NCBI GenBank assembly: GCA_030765065.1 | Contig: CM060975.1 | Coordinates: 203,902,007 to 203,966,006, forward strand | Source of the DNA: Deroplatys truncata | Lineage: Eukaryota > Arthropoda > Insecta > Mantodea > Mantidae | DNA length: 64,000 nucleotides | Direction of reading: 5' to 3' | In this document: piece by piece, positions 34,699 to 45,952 of the stretch | Layout of the letters: every line of letters starts with the position of its first letter | Position numbering within the stretch: position 1 is the first letter of the stretch | Program-made: the position numbers and the translations under genes | Notes under the pieces: model-generated | What the model was told of the DNA's origin: nothing | Database searches by the model: none | What the model saw: only the letters and a program-made list of their open reading frames with translations

Positions 34699-35552
34699 TT
34701 ACTTTCTCTACTACGTATAGTAAGTAGGGGAAGTATTGCATTCCACCCAAAAATTCGATACCGAGATTTCACCGGAAATACATGTTTTGAGACCTCCTGA
34801 ATCCAAAAAAAGCATTTTTGGAAACATGTCCGTGTGTGTCTGTGTGTCTGTGTGTGTCTGTGAACAGCACAACTCAAAAACTAACAGTCGGATAAACACC
34901 AAACTTGGTATTTACGTTCAGTATCTTCCAGAGATGCGACACGAAGATTTTCAAGAAAATCCCCCCACCCCAGACTACCCTTTACATGGAACATTTTTCG
35001 AAAATTTTAATTTTCTCAAAAATGGCTCTATCGATTTTGATGAAAATATCATATGTTTAAGATAATGTCATGAGACATGAAATGTATATCTCGAAATTTC
35101 TGGGAATGTCTCCAAAAGTATTCTTCATTATGAACGGCTTTTGCATAACTGGTAAACCATAAGAGATAGACAAAATTTTACTACACAAACAATGTAGATC
35201 GCGTTAAAATACACAACTTATATCATATACATTTTTTTGTTGAGTGAACCGTTTTCGAGATATTGCTTGTTATTTCCTTAAATTTTCCAATACTTATACT
35301 TTTTCTCAAATTCGTTATTCATTTTTTTATGTCCTGGACATGCAAAGAGAATGGAATGCGCCACATAGCAACCAGCGATAAAATATTTGACTATCGCTTA
35401 AAAGCTACCATATTCCCGTTGCATCTACAAGAAAATTACAAATAAGATTGACATCTCGATATCTCGATTAATATGAAGCATATGGAGAATAGGCGTTTGT
35501 AAAAATAGATTGTACAAGAGTAGAGAAAGTCATGTGAGTGTAACACATCAGA
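34699..35552 (-). mobile_element. F1 element, complete, young
   Basis: Full reverse copy with T runs at both edges, inserted in an older F1. Short TG tract at 34830-34860. Confidence 0.9.
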
Positions 35553-35786
35553 TTTTTTATGTCCTGGACATGTAAAGAGAATGGAATGCGCCACATAGCA
35601 ACCAGCGTTAAAATATTTGACTATCGCTTTAAACCTAGCATATTCCTCTTGCATGTACATGAAAATTACCAATAAGATTGACATCTCGATATCTCGATTA
35701 ACATGAAGCATATGGAGAATAAGCGTTTGTAAAAATAGATTGTACAAGAGTAGAGAAAGTCATGTGAGTGTAACACATCAGATTTT
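35553..35786 (-). mobile_element. Tandem duplicate of an F1 left end
   Basis: Repeats the last 230 bp or so of the copy before it, from the T run before TATGTCCTGGACATG to AACACATCAGA. The junction is T-run to T-run. The two units differ by several substitutions. Confidence 0.85.
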
Positions 35787-36055
35787 TTAAAGTCCCTTCG
35801 ATTTAAACTGTCTCTCGTGATGGCATGGAAATAGTATGGAATTTTAAGGCCCGTCAAGTTCTTAAACATCCTTCTATCACTATTCCCTTTGTATCTATAG
35901 CTGCATTATTAATGTGTAATGCAGCTATTTCCGTAAAGCCTTATTTCGATTAAAATGAAGTAGGTAGGAAAATATGCATTCGTAAGAATACTTTTTATAC
36001 TAATCAGTAAGCGATAGAGGATAAAGAAATTCATGTGAATGTAACACAATTTTTT
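35787..36055 (-). mobile_element. Old F1 copy, left half after the nested insertion
   Basis: AAAGTCC, then ATGGCATGGAAATAG, CTATCACTATTCCCTTTGTA and CATGTGAATGTAACACAATT complete the old copy that breaks at 34694. Confidence 0.7.
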
Positions 36056-36186
36056 TTCTCTAAAAGTTCATCTTTGGTGTTCAGGGGATCTCTTACCTTA
36101 CATTTACGTCGAAATCTCTGTGTAATTTTTGGGTGGACTACTACACTTTCAGTATCCACTACAAATATGTGGTACAGGAAGTAAGA
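36056..36186 (+). mobile_element. F1 right-end fragment, old
   Basis: TTCAGGGGATCTC, then AATTTTTGGGTGGACTACTA and a diverged hairpin ending GGTACAGGAAGTAAG. Confidence 0.6.
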
Positions 36187-36582
36187 ACACCCACGTCACA
36201 TTAGATCATTAGTAAAGGATGATAATTTTCTGAAATCTCTGTACATCACGCCGCATCGGCTCTGGAACGTAGAGATTTCCATTCCCATGTCTTGCACGCA
36301 GAAGGATAGTGCTCCAAAACAGACGGGTGTCAGTTGAGAGGTTGCAATTATATCAAAGCTGTTTCCCATCTGTGTGCGTGCTTATTATAGGCACTGGAGA
36401 AATGAGAGATTTCTGTGAACGTGCAGATGTTAGCGTTTCTTTTTGCTCTACTTCTAACTCTTCCTTATAGTGCCAGACGCACTTCCTTATTCGCTTTATT
36501 TCACCTATAGGCACGCAAATGTTACCACCTCATCGGTGTATGCACCGCAGAGATCGGCCATCCAACAGATAAAAAGTAAAAA
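36187..36582. other. Intergenic
   Basis: Nothing recognised. Confidence 0.4.
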
Positions 36583-37722
36583 TCTGATGCATTAACTTTC
36601 TCTTCCCTCTATCATTTATTAATGGATATAAAAGCTATTCTTAGGAAAGCTTATTATTGTAACTACTTCATTTTAGTCCGGACAAACCTTCGCACAATAC
36701 TTGCCTGTTGTGCTAGGGCTCCCAGGTTCGAATCCCGGCTGGGGGTTGGGAATTTCTCTCTAGCCTAGATTATTCCCTATCCTCCCCAGAGTCTGGAAGT
36801 ACGAATGAGAGTGTGAATGTGTATGTGATCGAATGATTAAAACCCAAAAAGTGCAAGAAGCCCAACGACAAGAGAATGCAAGTTAACACCATTGCCAATG
36901 GGCAATAACTTCCAAAGGAAACACCGCCGATAAGATCACTGTAGTTAAAGACGAGGTATAAATGGAGCAAAGTGAAAAAAAACCTCGTAGAAGTAGCTAT
37001 ATTATTCGTTATAAATGCAAATGGATACAAGGATAACAGTGCTAGTCAAATGTATAAGAACTGGACGCTATATGCCCGACTTAAAATTCTATACTGTTTC
37101 CATGCAACCGCAAGAAGTAACAGGATGTTGGCAGAAGTTTAAAAGAATGAAAAAGAATTGAAGAATTTAAACCATTAATAACGGATATCTCCGAAATGGC
37201 TAATGCCAGAAAAAAAGTTATGTGAAATAAATTATGGTTTAAAGAGATCTACAGTTTTTGTGTAGTGCCTGTTCATCTATGGCATAACGTTTACCAGTTC
37301 TAGAAGATTATACAAAATTTATTCCAAATGAAGAGGAATTCACAGAAAATTCAAGATATACATTTTATTTTTATCACTAATATGTGGTATGTTAATCAAA
37401 ATCGTTACAGCATTTTTTTAGAAAATAAAATGTTTCGAAAAATATTGCACATCAAGTGTAGTTGGGATGGGGAGTTTCTTGAAAATATTTGTGTGGCATC
37501 TTTGGAAGATACTGAACTTAAATATCAAGTTTTGTATTTATCTGACTTTTCTTTTTGGGGTTACGTTTTTCACCGACACACGCGCGCGCGGACCTTTTTC
37601 TAAAAATGCGTTTTGTTTTTATTCAGGAGGCCTCAAAATATGCATTTCCGGTCAAATCTCCGTATCGAAATTTTGTGTGGAATGCAATACCATCTCTACC
37701 TACGTAGTAGAGAAAGTAAAAA
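36583..37722 (+). mobile_element. F1 element, old subtype, split by SINE-B
   Basis: Forward copy: start TCTGATGCATTAACTTTC at 36583, end TACGTAGTAGAGAAAGTAAA at 37701-37720. SINE-B occupies 36695-36979 and the F1 order continues on both sides. (CG/CA)n stub ACACACGCGCGCGCG near 37580. Confidence 0.8.
36695..36979 (+). mobile_element. SINE-B inside F1
   Basis: Starts mid-head (TTGCCTGTTGTGC), has the B box CCCAGGTTCGAATCCCGG, the CCCCAGAGTCTGGAAGTACG block and the tail TATAAATGGAGC followed by A8. Imperfect flanking repeats AAACCTTCGCA and AAACCTCGTAG support retroposition. Confidence 0.85.
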
Positions 37723-38419
37723 TGAAGCTGTAGTCTTTGAATATCTTTTGAAAATACAATCCAAGTGTCCATTTTCCGGAAATATTCACAGCATTTTAGT
37801 TGTGTATCTCCTTAAATTTCCAAGGAGAAAATAGCTTAGAAAGTTTTTCCCTCCATATTGTATATTTTTAGTACCCTTAACCAGATATTTAATGGTTTAT
37901 AATTAAGTATAAAATATATGTTTTTATTTAAAATGACATATGAACACTGTAACAATATACCCAGAAAACCAAACTATTTAAAAAAATTATATTAGGTGTG
38001 TAAAAGAAATAAGTGCAAATTAGTGCTGGCATGGTGAGGAAAGGCTAACACTGCTTTTCCAGGAGTTTTCCTGCAAGATTGGCTCCAAACAAAACAAGCA
38101 AGGCAGAGGTTTTAGGACAAAGTCACCTCTGTATCCCTCCTAATGGCTTGGAAATTCATGATAGCAGCAGATAATGTGCTAATTGATCATTAGGTCCAAC
38201 TCCCTCCCATTGCAGGACTATTTATTTAAACAAAAATATTTCGGTTCTTGGGGCTCAATCCTGGCTTTCTTATGGTAGCGTTTAACGCCCGTTCTTACTA
38301 GATATGGCACCACAGGCCATCGTGTACACTGATGATACACGAAATTAAATGATAATTTGAGAATAGAAATTTGGGAAGGAAACGTGCTAGCCTAAGTTTA
38401 GATCAACTCCCCGGCATTT
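37723..38419. other. Intergenic
   Basis: Nothing recognised. Confidence 0.4.
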
Positions 38420-39080
38420 ACCAATTGTAAGGAACTAGGAATTGTTCTAGCAAAATATGCACTCCAGATATCAATTAAAAATAAAAGTAATGGCCTTCCA
38501 AGAAAATGCCCTCTAAGTTTCAAAGTAGTAATAAATAACAAAGTACTAGAACAAGTGAAAAGTAACTGTTTAGGATGTACTGTAACATATCTAAACAATC
38601 ACTATTTAAGTAATAAAGTAAGTAAATTCATCCCCAAGCATTTTGGAATGTTAGTAAGAACACCAAAAAGAAGAACAAGAAAAGAAATTAGCTTAAAATA
38701 TTATAATACAGTGTTGATTCCCTAAAATATGACTGTGAGATATGGAATATAACAAAACTGGAACGGGAGAAAATAAATGCTTCGAAATGATTATCTCAGA
38801 GCTATTCAAGAGTATTATAATAATGGATAAAATAAAAAAATTAAGAAATCACAGCGCAATTAGGTGTTGTTACAAATAAACCAGCATATAGAAAACTGGA
38901 GAAAGCTATTGCAGAGAATGGACAACACCCGATATTTCAAAATGACATATGAATACCAATCATATGCAAAAATAGATATTGGAAGACCAATGAGAATAGT
39001 AAGAGACATGAGAACCAAACCTGAAGAAGAGAAGATGTTGATGGTGAAATTGACGAAAATCTGGAAGAAACTTCAGTGAA
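38420..39080 (+). mobile_element. LINE reverse transcriptase C-terminal remnant
   Basis: In mixed frames: NKVLEQVKSNCLGCTVTYLN, then RTRKEISLKYYNTVLIP, LKYDCEIWNITKLEREKINA-like, then HIENWRKLLQRMDNTRYFKM and IDIGRPMRIVRDMRTK. This is the order of the post-catalytic part of arthropod endonuclease-reverse transcriptase LINEs (F(K/N)YLGC, TR..FYN..A.P.LLYGSE.W, W..H..RM...RLP, GRP..R). Stops and frameshifts interrupt it; the last open frame ends at 39079. 5' truncated. Confidence 0.75.
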
Positions 39081-39395
39081 GGAGAAGGGTCCTGGCTGGA
39101 GTTGAACTGCGGACCTTTAACGAGCTCGACCACCCGTGTAGGGCTGCATCATCCGTTTCATATCTGTGACATGTTTCAAGGTACGCTTCGTAGTTTTGTA
39201 TATCGGTAATTAAGTTGAAATTGATAACATATTAGACATTTCCTTCATACTTTGACCTGTAATCTGAAACTTCTAATGTCCGTATGCGGGATAGTCTTGC
39301 TTAGGGTAAATAGGAGATGTGTTTAGGTAAGGGCTCTCGACCTCCAGGTATGAAATTATACCCATATAAAAATGGTAATTATTTTATTTAAAAAA

Positions 39396-39540
39396 TCTAA
39401 TGTGATACATTCACATGAATTTCTATACCCTCTATCGCTTATTGCGGGTATACAAACAATTCTTACTAAAGCTTATTTTTCTGTCTAGTGCATTTTAATC
39501 CAAAAAAGCTTTTGCAGAAACAGATATATTATACATTTCG
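39396..39540 (+). mobile_element. F1 left-end fragment, old subtype
   Basis: TCTAATGTGATACATTCACA, TATCGCTTATTGCGGGTATA and TTTTGCAGAAACAGATATAT; stops at the T2 terminus. Confidence 0.75.
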
Positions 39541-39772
39541 TATACAGAATGTTTCATAAGTTACTGTACTAATTTCCTGGGTGTAATGTAGACGTCAAAT
39601 AAGTGTAAAATGTTATATAGAACTTATCTGAAATTGCCTTATTCTGGAGTTATGATGTATAATGTACTAATCTTGGTAGCCATTAAAAACATTGTCCAGT
39701 ACAACCTTTGAGCGTATCATGTTCGTCGACGTAGCAATGCAATACTGTAGAACATGCCTCTACACAGTTCAA

Positions 39773-40073
39773 ACTTAAAATTAAATTGACTTTTATTTAT
39801 GGTCGCTCTTTGACTACTATGGTCCTTAGCGTCCAAATCTATATTGGGCGTGAAAGACCGGTAATTTTGCTCAAGAGACCTCTTTGTCAGGCTTGAGGTT
39901 CTTTTACGTGCCGTGAATCCACGACACGGGACCACTGGCTTTACTTCCCTTCCGAAGGAAGCCATGCTACAGGTGTATACGTGCAAAAAAGAAATCCATC
40001 GCCCTCTGCCAGGTTTAAACCCGCGACCTCGGGAACTTGAGACTAGCAATGCACTCCTAGACCACGGAGGACG
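39773..40073 (-). mobile_element. SINE-A, full length, 15-bp target duplication
   Basis: 301-bp reverse copy flanked by perfect CTCTACACAGTTCAA (39758-39772 and 40074-40088). On the minus strand: A box in CGTGGTCTAGGAGTGCATT, B box in GTCGCGGGTTTAAACCTGG, body with CCTTCGGAAGGGAAGTAAAG and CACGTAAAAGAACCTCAAG, and tail CCATAAATAAAAGTCAATTT. Insertion is inside the T2 5' end. Confidence 0.95.
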
Positions 40074-40214
40074 ACTCTACACAGTTCAAGAGAATACTAT
40101 TTAGTATGTACGTAGGTATAGTCTGTTGTACTGTGTGTGGCGCTGTTGTCGTAGGCACCACGTCTGCTACACTGCAATTCGTCATTCAGTTGTAGCTGTG
40201 GTGTACGTATGGTG

Positions 40215-41930
40215 TGATGGCTTACTCAGATAAGGAATACGAGATATACACCTCCATTAAGGAACAGCAGAAGGGAATTCACAAGAAAAACTCTGATTTG
40301 TTACACTCACATGACTTTCTCTACTCTTGTAAAAACTATTTTTACAAACGCTTATTCTCCATATGCTTCATGTTAATCGATATGTTAATCTTATTGCTAA
40401 TTTTCTTGTAGATGCAAGGGGAATTGGTAGGCTTTAAGCGATAGTCAAATATTTTAAGAGCTGGTTGCTATGTGGAGTATTCCATTCTCTTTGCATTACC
40501 AGGACAAAAAAAATGAATAACGAATTCCCATTTGAGAAAAAGTATAAGTATTGGAAAATTTAAGGGAATAACAAGCAATATATCGAAAATGGTTCACCCA
40601 GCAAAAAATGTATATGACACAAATTGTGTATTAACGCGATCTACATTTTTTGTGTAGTAAAACTTTGTTCATCTCTTATGGTTTACAGTTATGCAAAAGT
40701 CGTTCACAATGAAGAATACTTTTGGAGACATTCCCAGAAAATTCGAGATATACGTTTCATTTGTCATGAAAATATCTTAAACATATGATATTTTAATCAA
40801 AATCGTTAGTGTCATTTTTGAGAAAATTAAAATTCTCGAAAAATGTTCAATGTAAAGGGTAATCTGGGGTGGAGGGATTTTCTTGAAAACCTTCGTGTCG
40901 CATATCTGGAAGATACTGAACCTAAATACCAAGTTTGGTGTTTATCCGACTGTTCGTTTCTGAGTTATGCTGTTCACAGATACACACAGACATGTTTCCA
41001 AAAATGCTTTTTTTGATTCAGGGGGTCTCAAAACATGAATTTCTGATGAAATCTCGGTATCGAATTTTTGGGGTGGAATGAAATACTTCCCCTACTTACT
41101 ATACGTAGTAGAGAAAGTAAAAAGACGACGGTACAGAGAACTGTTTCCAAACACAAGCTACTGAACCATCAGACTTGTGCTGCTGTGGACAGGCATTGTA
41201 TATGACGCGTAGGAGAGAACACGGCATTCGTAATATGCCACGGTTCGGTCGGCCTCAACAGTATGTCGCGGATGTTGAGAATATTCTGGAAGTAGCGGTT
41301 GAAGAGTCGGCCATAAGTACCCGAAAAATAAGTGCTACTGTAAGGATACCCCATTCAACTGTATGGCGCCTGCTTCGGAGACAATTATAGTAAATTCACT
41401 TTCAGAAAGTACACTTGGTTACTCCAGCCACACGCTGCTGATGTAATGTTTGGGGTACTGTTTACTGACCAAGCCCTGTTTACCCGTAGGGATATCAGGG
41501 TCGCATAACATGCACATTTGGGCTTATGGCAATCCTCAAGAAGCTACGGTAAGAGGATACCAACATCGCTTTTCAGCAAATATTTGGTGTGGTATGGTGG
41601 ACAATCGCTTAATGGGACCGCAAGTTCCATCATCGCGTCTGACTGGCCGAGTGTATCGATAGTTTTTGGAATCCAAGCTGGGATTATGCTTCATCAACAT
41701 GCCCTACTCGCTATGCAAACTACCATATGGTTTATGCACTATGGAGACCCCTGCGGAGTTCAGTAGCGATACCAGGGCTTATCTCAATGTTGCATATCCT
41801 GGTAGGTAAGTGGATAGATCATGCAGGACCAGTTTCTTGGCCAGCCAGATCACCGGAGCTTAACTCTCTGGACTTTTGGGGCCTTCTCAAGGCGCTCGTT
41901 TATGGTAGAACCGAAATTCAGAATGTATAA
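40215..41930 (+). pseudogene. Rosa-like transposase of T2, disrupted by F1
   Basis: Starts at ATG 40217 (MAYSDKEYEIYTSIKEQQ, DUF4817-type N-terminus). It is broken after 40290 by F1 and resumes at 41124. Then come MTRRREHGIRNMPRFGRPQQ, ISTRKISATVRIPHSTVWRL, VLFTDQALFT-like (first Asp region), HIWAYGNPQEATV, IWCGMVDNRLMGP, WFMHYGDPCGV (second catalytic Asp displaced: HDGAP is HYGDP here), and SWPARSPELNSLDFWGLLKA with the third Asp in LDFWG. Frameshifts occur near 41400, 41660 and 41760. It is inactive through the F1 insertion, frameshifts and 3' truncation. Confidence 0.85.
40291..41123 (+). mobile_element. F1 element, complete, inside a transposase gene
   Basis: Forward copy, CTCTGATTTGTTACACTCAC to CGTAGTAGAGAAAGTAAAAA. 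The flanks are ACAAGAAAAA on the left and AAAAAGACGACGGTAC on the right. The homologous uninterrupted site in T1 reads ACGAGGAAAAGATGGCGGTA (complement of 22048-22067). The insertion target was therefore the A4-5 run. Confidence 0.95.
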
Positions 41931-41937
41931 GAACTAG

Positions 41938-42638
41938 CCTCTAATCGCTTATTAGTGGGTATACAAATTATTCTGACGAAAGTTTTATTTTCCTATTTAC
42001 TTCACTTTAATCGAGATAAACGTTTCCGAAAATAGCTGCATTGCCTTACAGTTACGAAGGGAATAATTATAGCCAAATGTTTTAGAACTGGCCTTATATG
42101 TCCTTAAAAATTCATATTGTTTCCATGCAGTCGCGAGAAACAACTGAATGTCGACAGGACTTTGCTTTTACCATAACAAAGTTATTTGAAATAAATTGTA
42201 TGCTTTAAGAGATCTACATTCTTGAATAGTACGTTTCAGTCTATCGTTTAAGGTTCACCAGTTATGCAAGATTATACGAAATTTCTCCGAATGAAGAGGT
42301 TCCAAGGCTATTCCCAGAAAATTCAAGACATGCATTTCATTTGTCATGTAAATATCTTTATTGTATTGTATTTTAACCAAAATCGTAAGAGACATTTTTT
42401 AAGAAACGGAAAGCTTTAGAAAAAATGTTCCGTTTAAAGCATAGTTGGCAGTAGGGGGATTTTCTTCGTGTCGCACTTTTGGAAGATATTGAACTTAAAT
42501 ACAACGTATGGTGTTTACGCGCACGCGTACCTTTTTATAAAAAACACGTATTTCCGGGGAAACATCGCTTGGAAAACTTGGGTGGGATGCAATACCTTCT
42601 TTGTATATATTTATGTACCTATTAGAGAAAGTAAAAAT
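41938..42638 (+). mobile_element. F1 element, old subtype, lacking first 30 bp
   Basis: TCTAATCGCTTATTAGTGGG to CCTATTAGAGAAAGTAAAAA. The region corresponding to the CA tract is deleted. Confidence 0.75.
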
Positions 42639-42641
42639 TCA

Positions 42642-42757
42642 TTATTTTTTATTTTCTAAGAAATAGCTAACAATTCTAATTTAAATACCACATGTTTAGT
42701 GTACTTACATGGCAAATAAAATGTATATCTTGAATTTTCTGAGACTACCCTTGAAGT
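42642..42757 (-). mobile_element. Old F1 copy, part 1, split by an L2 LTR
   Basis: Reverse F1 sequence ending AGACTACCCTTGAAGT. It resumes at 43745 with CTTGAAGTTCTCTTCATTCG, which overlaps by CTTGAAGT. Confidence 0.7.
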
Positions 42758-43744
42758 CATTTTCTGCCCCACGTATGGAAAGCCAATTTGAAGTATGAGT
42801 ACCTTTACGTTATTTGCACCACGCTTTGGGCGTCAATTTGAAGTAGTTTGTATTGAAGGAGTTTTATTATATTTCAACTGTTGGGAGCCGAACTTGAAGT
42901 TGGTTGCAACCGCACGTATGGTACCCGGTAGCCTATGCCCCAAATATACTTTCTGGTGGCCCTTGCCCCTAAAATGTTTAAAAAATATTAACTTTGTAAT
43001 TAAACTGTTTCTTTAAATTTAATATTTGCCTCGGCTGCGTCAGTATTTATTTTAGAGACATGGATGTCTTGGCAGGGTTGTGATGCGACTTAAGAATGTA
43101 GGCTTACACAGATTATAATTTACTTCACTCCTTTTATTAATTCTTGATACGATTTAAATAACAATTCACTGATATAGAGAGAGCTGCAAGATTTTTTTTA
43201 TTAATTACTTGCACTTTTTAACAAGTAAAACTATTTTCGTCTCACACGAATAGTATTAAATTTCTCGAGGACGCATCTCGCATCCGGTTACAAACACTGT
43301 CTGCAAGCAACTCACTTCTGAATTTGTAAATGTTTCTTCTTTTCAGTTTCTGATTGGCTAATCCTAATCCAATAGAATACTTTTATTTAACTTAAGCTTT
43401 TTTCTGGTTTTTGATTGGTTATTTTATAAACTGTCACAAAAATTACATTATTGTTACTCCAAGAATCACAAGTAACATTATTAAACTCTCAATTCATTAT
43501 TGTCTCAAGGTTACCTCATTGTTACCAACTTTTGATCTATTTCTCACAGCTCCTACATTATTAAACGCAATACATTCACATAACATCATTGAACATGTAT
43601 ACAATAATATTAATATATACAATGACTGTAAAATACACTTTTTGTATATTGTTACATACACATATTGCTTTAAGGCGGGCTGTTATTGAATTTATATTTA
43701 TATAACTAGACTGAAATCATTTAAGTGTTAAAAATACTGCCTCA
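42758..43744 (-). repeat. L2 LTR plus leader, copy 3
   Basis: Reverse copy of L2 with about 70 bp of leader (CACGCTTTGGGCGTCAATTT near 42820) at the left and the LTR start TGAGGCAG (complement) at 43744. It is flanked by CTTGAAGT (42750-42757 and 43749-43756). Only one LTR is present. Confidence 0.7.
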
Positions 43745-44211
43745 GCCTCTTGAAGTTCTCTTCATTCGAAGAGAGTTTTGTACAATTTTTGTACAATTAT
43801 AACTGGTAAACCGTAAGAGATACAAAAACTTACTACAAAAGCAATGTATATCTCATTAAAGCACAGAATTTATGCCAAATAAAACAGTTTGAGGCGTTAA
43901 GTATTTCCGAGATATTCTTTCGTTATTGGTTAGAATTTTCAAATGCCACTTTTCTCAAATGGCAAGCCGTTAATCGTTTTCTCTCGTGATCATGCAAGGA
44001 TCAATGAATTTCAAAGCTATCTCATAGCGATCAGCTTTTTAAACATCTGACTATCGTTTTAACCTTCTGTATTCTTCTTATGCCTCCAACGAAATGTGTA
44101 ATGAAAGCTTATCTCTGTTAACAAGTTTAGTAATAGATAAAAGCATAAACTTTATAAGAATAATTTGTAGAAGAGTGAGTAGAGAAAGTCATGTGCATGC
44201 AAACGCATCAG
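43745..44211 (-). mobile_element. Old F1 copy, part 2
   Basis: Continues the copy broken at 42757 to its left terminus AAACGCATCAGA. Confidence 0.7.
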
Positions 44212-45125
44212 ATTACAGATAGCTATGAAACTAAGTACGAGAAACAACGATAGTAAGAAGTCCCCTTCTACGTGCACACGTGTACGCATGCGTGCGGCGA
44301 ATCAAGAGACACGTTTCTGAGAATTCTTTTGTGTAGATGAAGAGCAAATTGTTAGAACAGATGTAATCGTTAACTCGTGACCACAAAGGACACGGAAGAA
44401 AAGCACTCTTTGAGAGAAACTATATGTACCGTGGTCGGTTAAAATTCCTTTTAATCACAAATCTTTAATTGCAAAACAAATGTATTTTAGAATATCTTGA
44501 AGTTTACCATCGCGCTGTAGCATTCCATTGCGTAAGTTATGACTTGGGTATGACTAAAAGCTGAGTTTTCAAAGGTTAGAAATATAAGCAGACACATATT
44601 TTGGCACTAATAAACAGCAGAAATATCAGCCAGTCCTAAGAAACCCCAAAAAACTTGGGAATGCTTGGAAGGCCAAAGGAAATCGAGTAGATTTACGCCA
44701 GCCAAATGTAGTTAAGAAAATCGAGATAGCAGAAACGTCAGGATTTTATTAGAGAAATATTGAGGAACCCAAAACTAAAATGACCACATTTAAAATTTTG
44801 TGGTTCTGATGAAGAAATGTGTAGTTATTTAATACTGCACAACTAGGACCATTTGCCCTCTTTTTCCGCTTTATCATCACCAAAATAATTATAATGATAT
44901 TACTGTGTAAGCACAGAAGAAACAAATGCAATACTGTTAATATATATGTATACATACCAGGTGACCCACGTAAGCCGTCCTTATTTGAAGTTAGTTTATA
45001 CCGAATAGCGCGGATACCAAAAGGTTTGCCTAAACAGCACTGCAAAAGGGACTCCATACCGACAGAGAGGAGAGCTCTAAATGAAAGATCAAGGCTTGAA
45101 AACTAATATCTTAACTGCTATTACT
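44212..45125. other. Intergenic
   Basis: Nothing recognised. A 102-codon minus frame (44749-45057) has no family features. Confidence 0.4.
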
Positions 45126-45345
45126 AGTCCCAGAGCACATTCGGTAGAGAAACTGCCTGCTGTATGAATTGTTCCGGGTTCGATTCCCGGCTGGGCTCCA
45201 GTAAGTTATTTTTAAGCAAAAACACTTCACAGTATGCCCAGAGTCTGGTGTTTGAGTGTGTGTGGGGGCGGGTGTTATAGGTTATTTAATAAGCAATTTG
45301 CTCAATAACAAGAATTCAGGATTGCCGCTGAAAGCAAACCTGAGC
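45126..45345 (+). mobile_element. SINE-B relative with a different 3' half
   Basis: Head TTCGGTAGAGAAACTGCCTG and B box GTTCCGGGTTCGATTCCCGG match SINE-B. CCCAGAGTCTGG is shared too, but downstream (TATTTAATAAGCAATTTGCT, GGATTGCCGCTGAAAGC) differs from SINE-B copies. Confidence 0.75.
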
Positions 45346-45609
45346 ATACGTGTTAAGTAATATAGTGCCGTGACAGTTAATCTACAATAAGTACAACTAT
45401 ATCGTTTGAATTAGTGCTGCAAAGTTAACCAGATTAAACAAAATTATATTTTTATTATATTTATGAGCCCTTAAAGTGCATTATTCATAATAAGCATGTG
45501 CAAAAACATGCCGGTCTTGGTGGACGAATTGATGAAGAACGTCTCAGACCACGTTCTACCTGGAATGATCTATCCATTTCATAATATAATTTATGTACGT
45601 TAAAAAAAA

Positions 45610-45952
45610 CATGCGCAGGATCCGCGTCTGAAAACGTTCAGAACACAAACTTCGAGCCTCAGCTGCATTTTGGTACGTCTCGGCACAGATCGTAACCACA
45701 TCTGCGTGTTCGTTATTGGTGAACGTTACCTTTTAGTCTGAATGACTTAACTATATGGAGGTGACAACGCGACACTTACCAGTACGAAACTTCCACTAAA
45801 CACCTGCAGACAGCAGCACTACCTCAGTGAACTTTCGCTTTGTACCTGCACTGCCCCTTTGAACAGCAGTGGTGCAGCAACTTCTTTTGCACCTATGTAT
45901 GCGGGGAAACACAAAACTGCAAAGAACGGCTTGTTTGGGCCACCTGATATAC
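45610..45952 (-). pseudogene. Rosa-like transposase N-terminal fragment T4
   Basis: On the minus strand, after a 5' end TATATCAGGTGGCCCAAAC (like the TIRs of this superfamily), a frame reads TFTNNEHADVVTICAETYQN and AAEARSLCSERFQTRILR, a good match to the DUF4817-type N-terminal domain. Nothing further of the transposase follows, so it is truncated at about 45610. Confidence 0.6.

Larger units (their letters stand above)
39545..41937 (+). mobile_element. Rosa-like transposon T2 with two nested insertions
   Basis: Left terminus CAGAATGTTTCATAAGTTAC after TA at 39543. It holds a SINE-A (39773-40073) in its 5' untranslated part and an F1 (40291-41123) inside the transposase gene. Homology to T1 ends about 41937, next to an F1 left end; no right inverted repeat is present, so it is 3' truncated. 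Confidence 0.85.

Noticed and set aside
39105-39160. Minus-strand tRNA-like A/B boxes next to the LINE
   Set aside because: Boxes are acceptable but there is no second copy, body or target duplication; too weak.
39717-40104. 110-codon minus and 63-codon plus frames
   Set aside because: Both lie within SINE-A and its flanks; chance frames.
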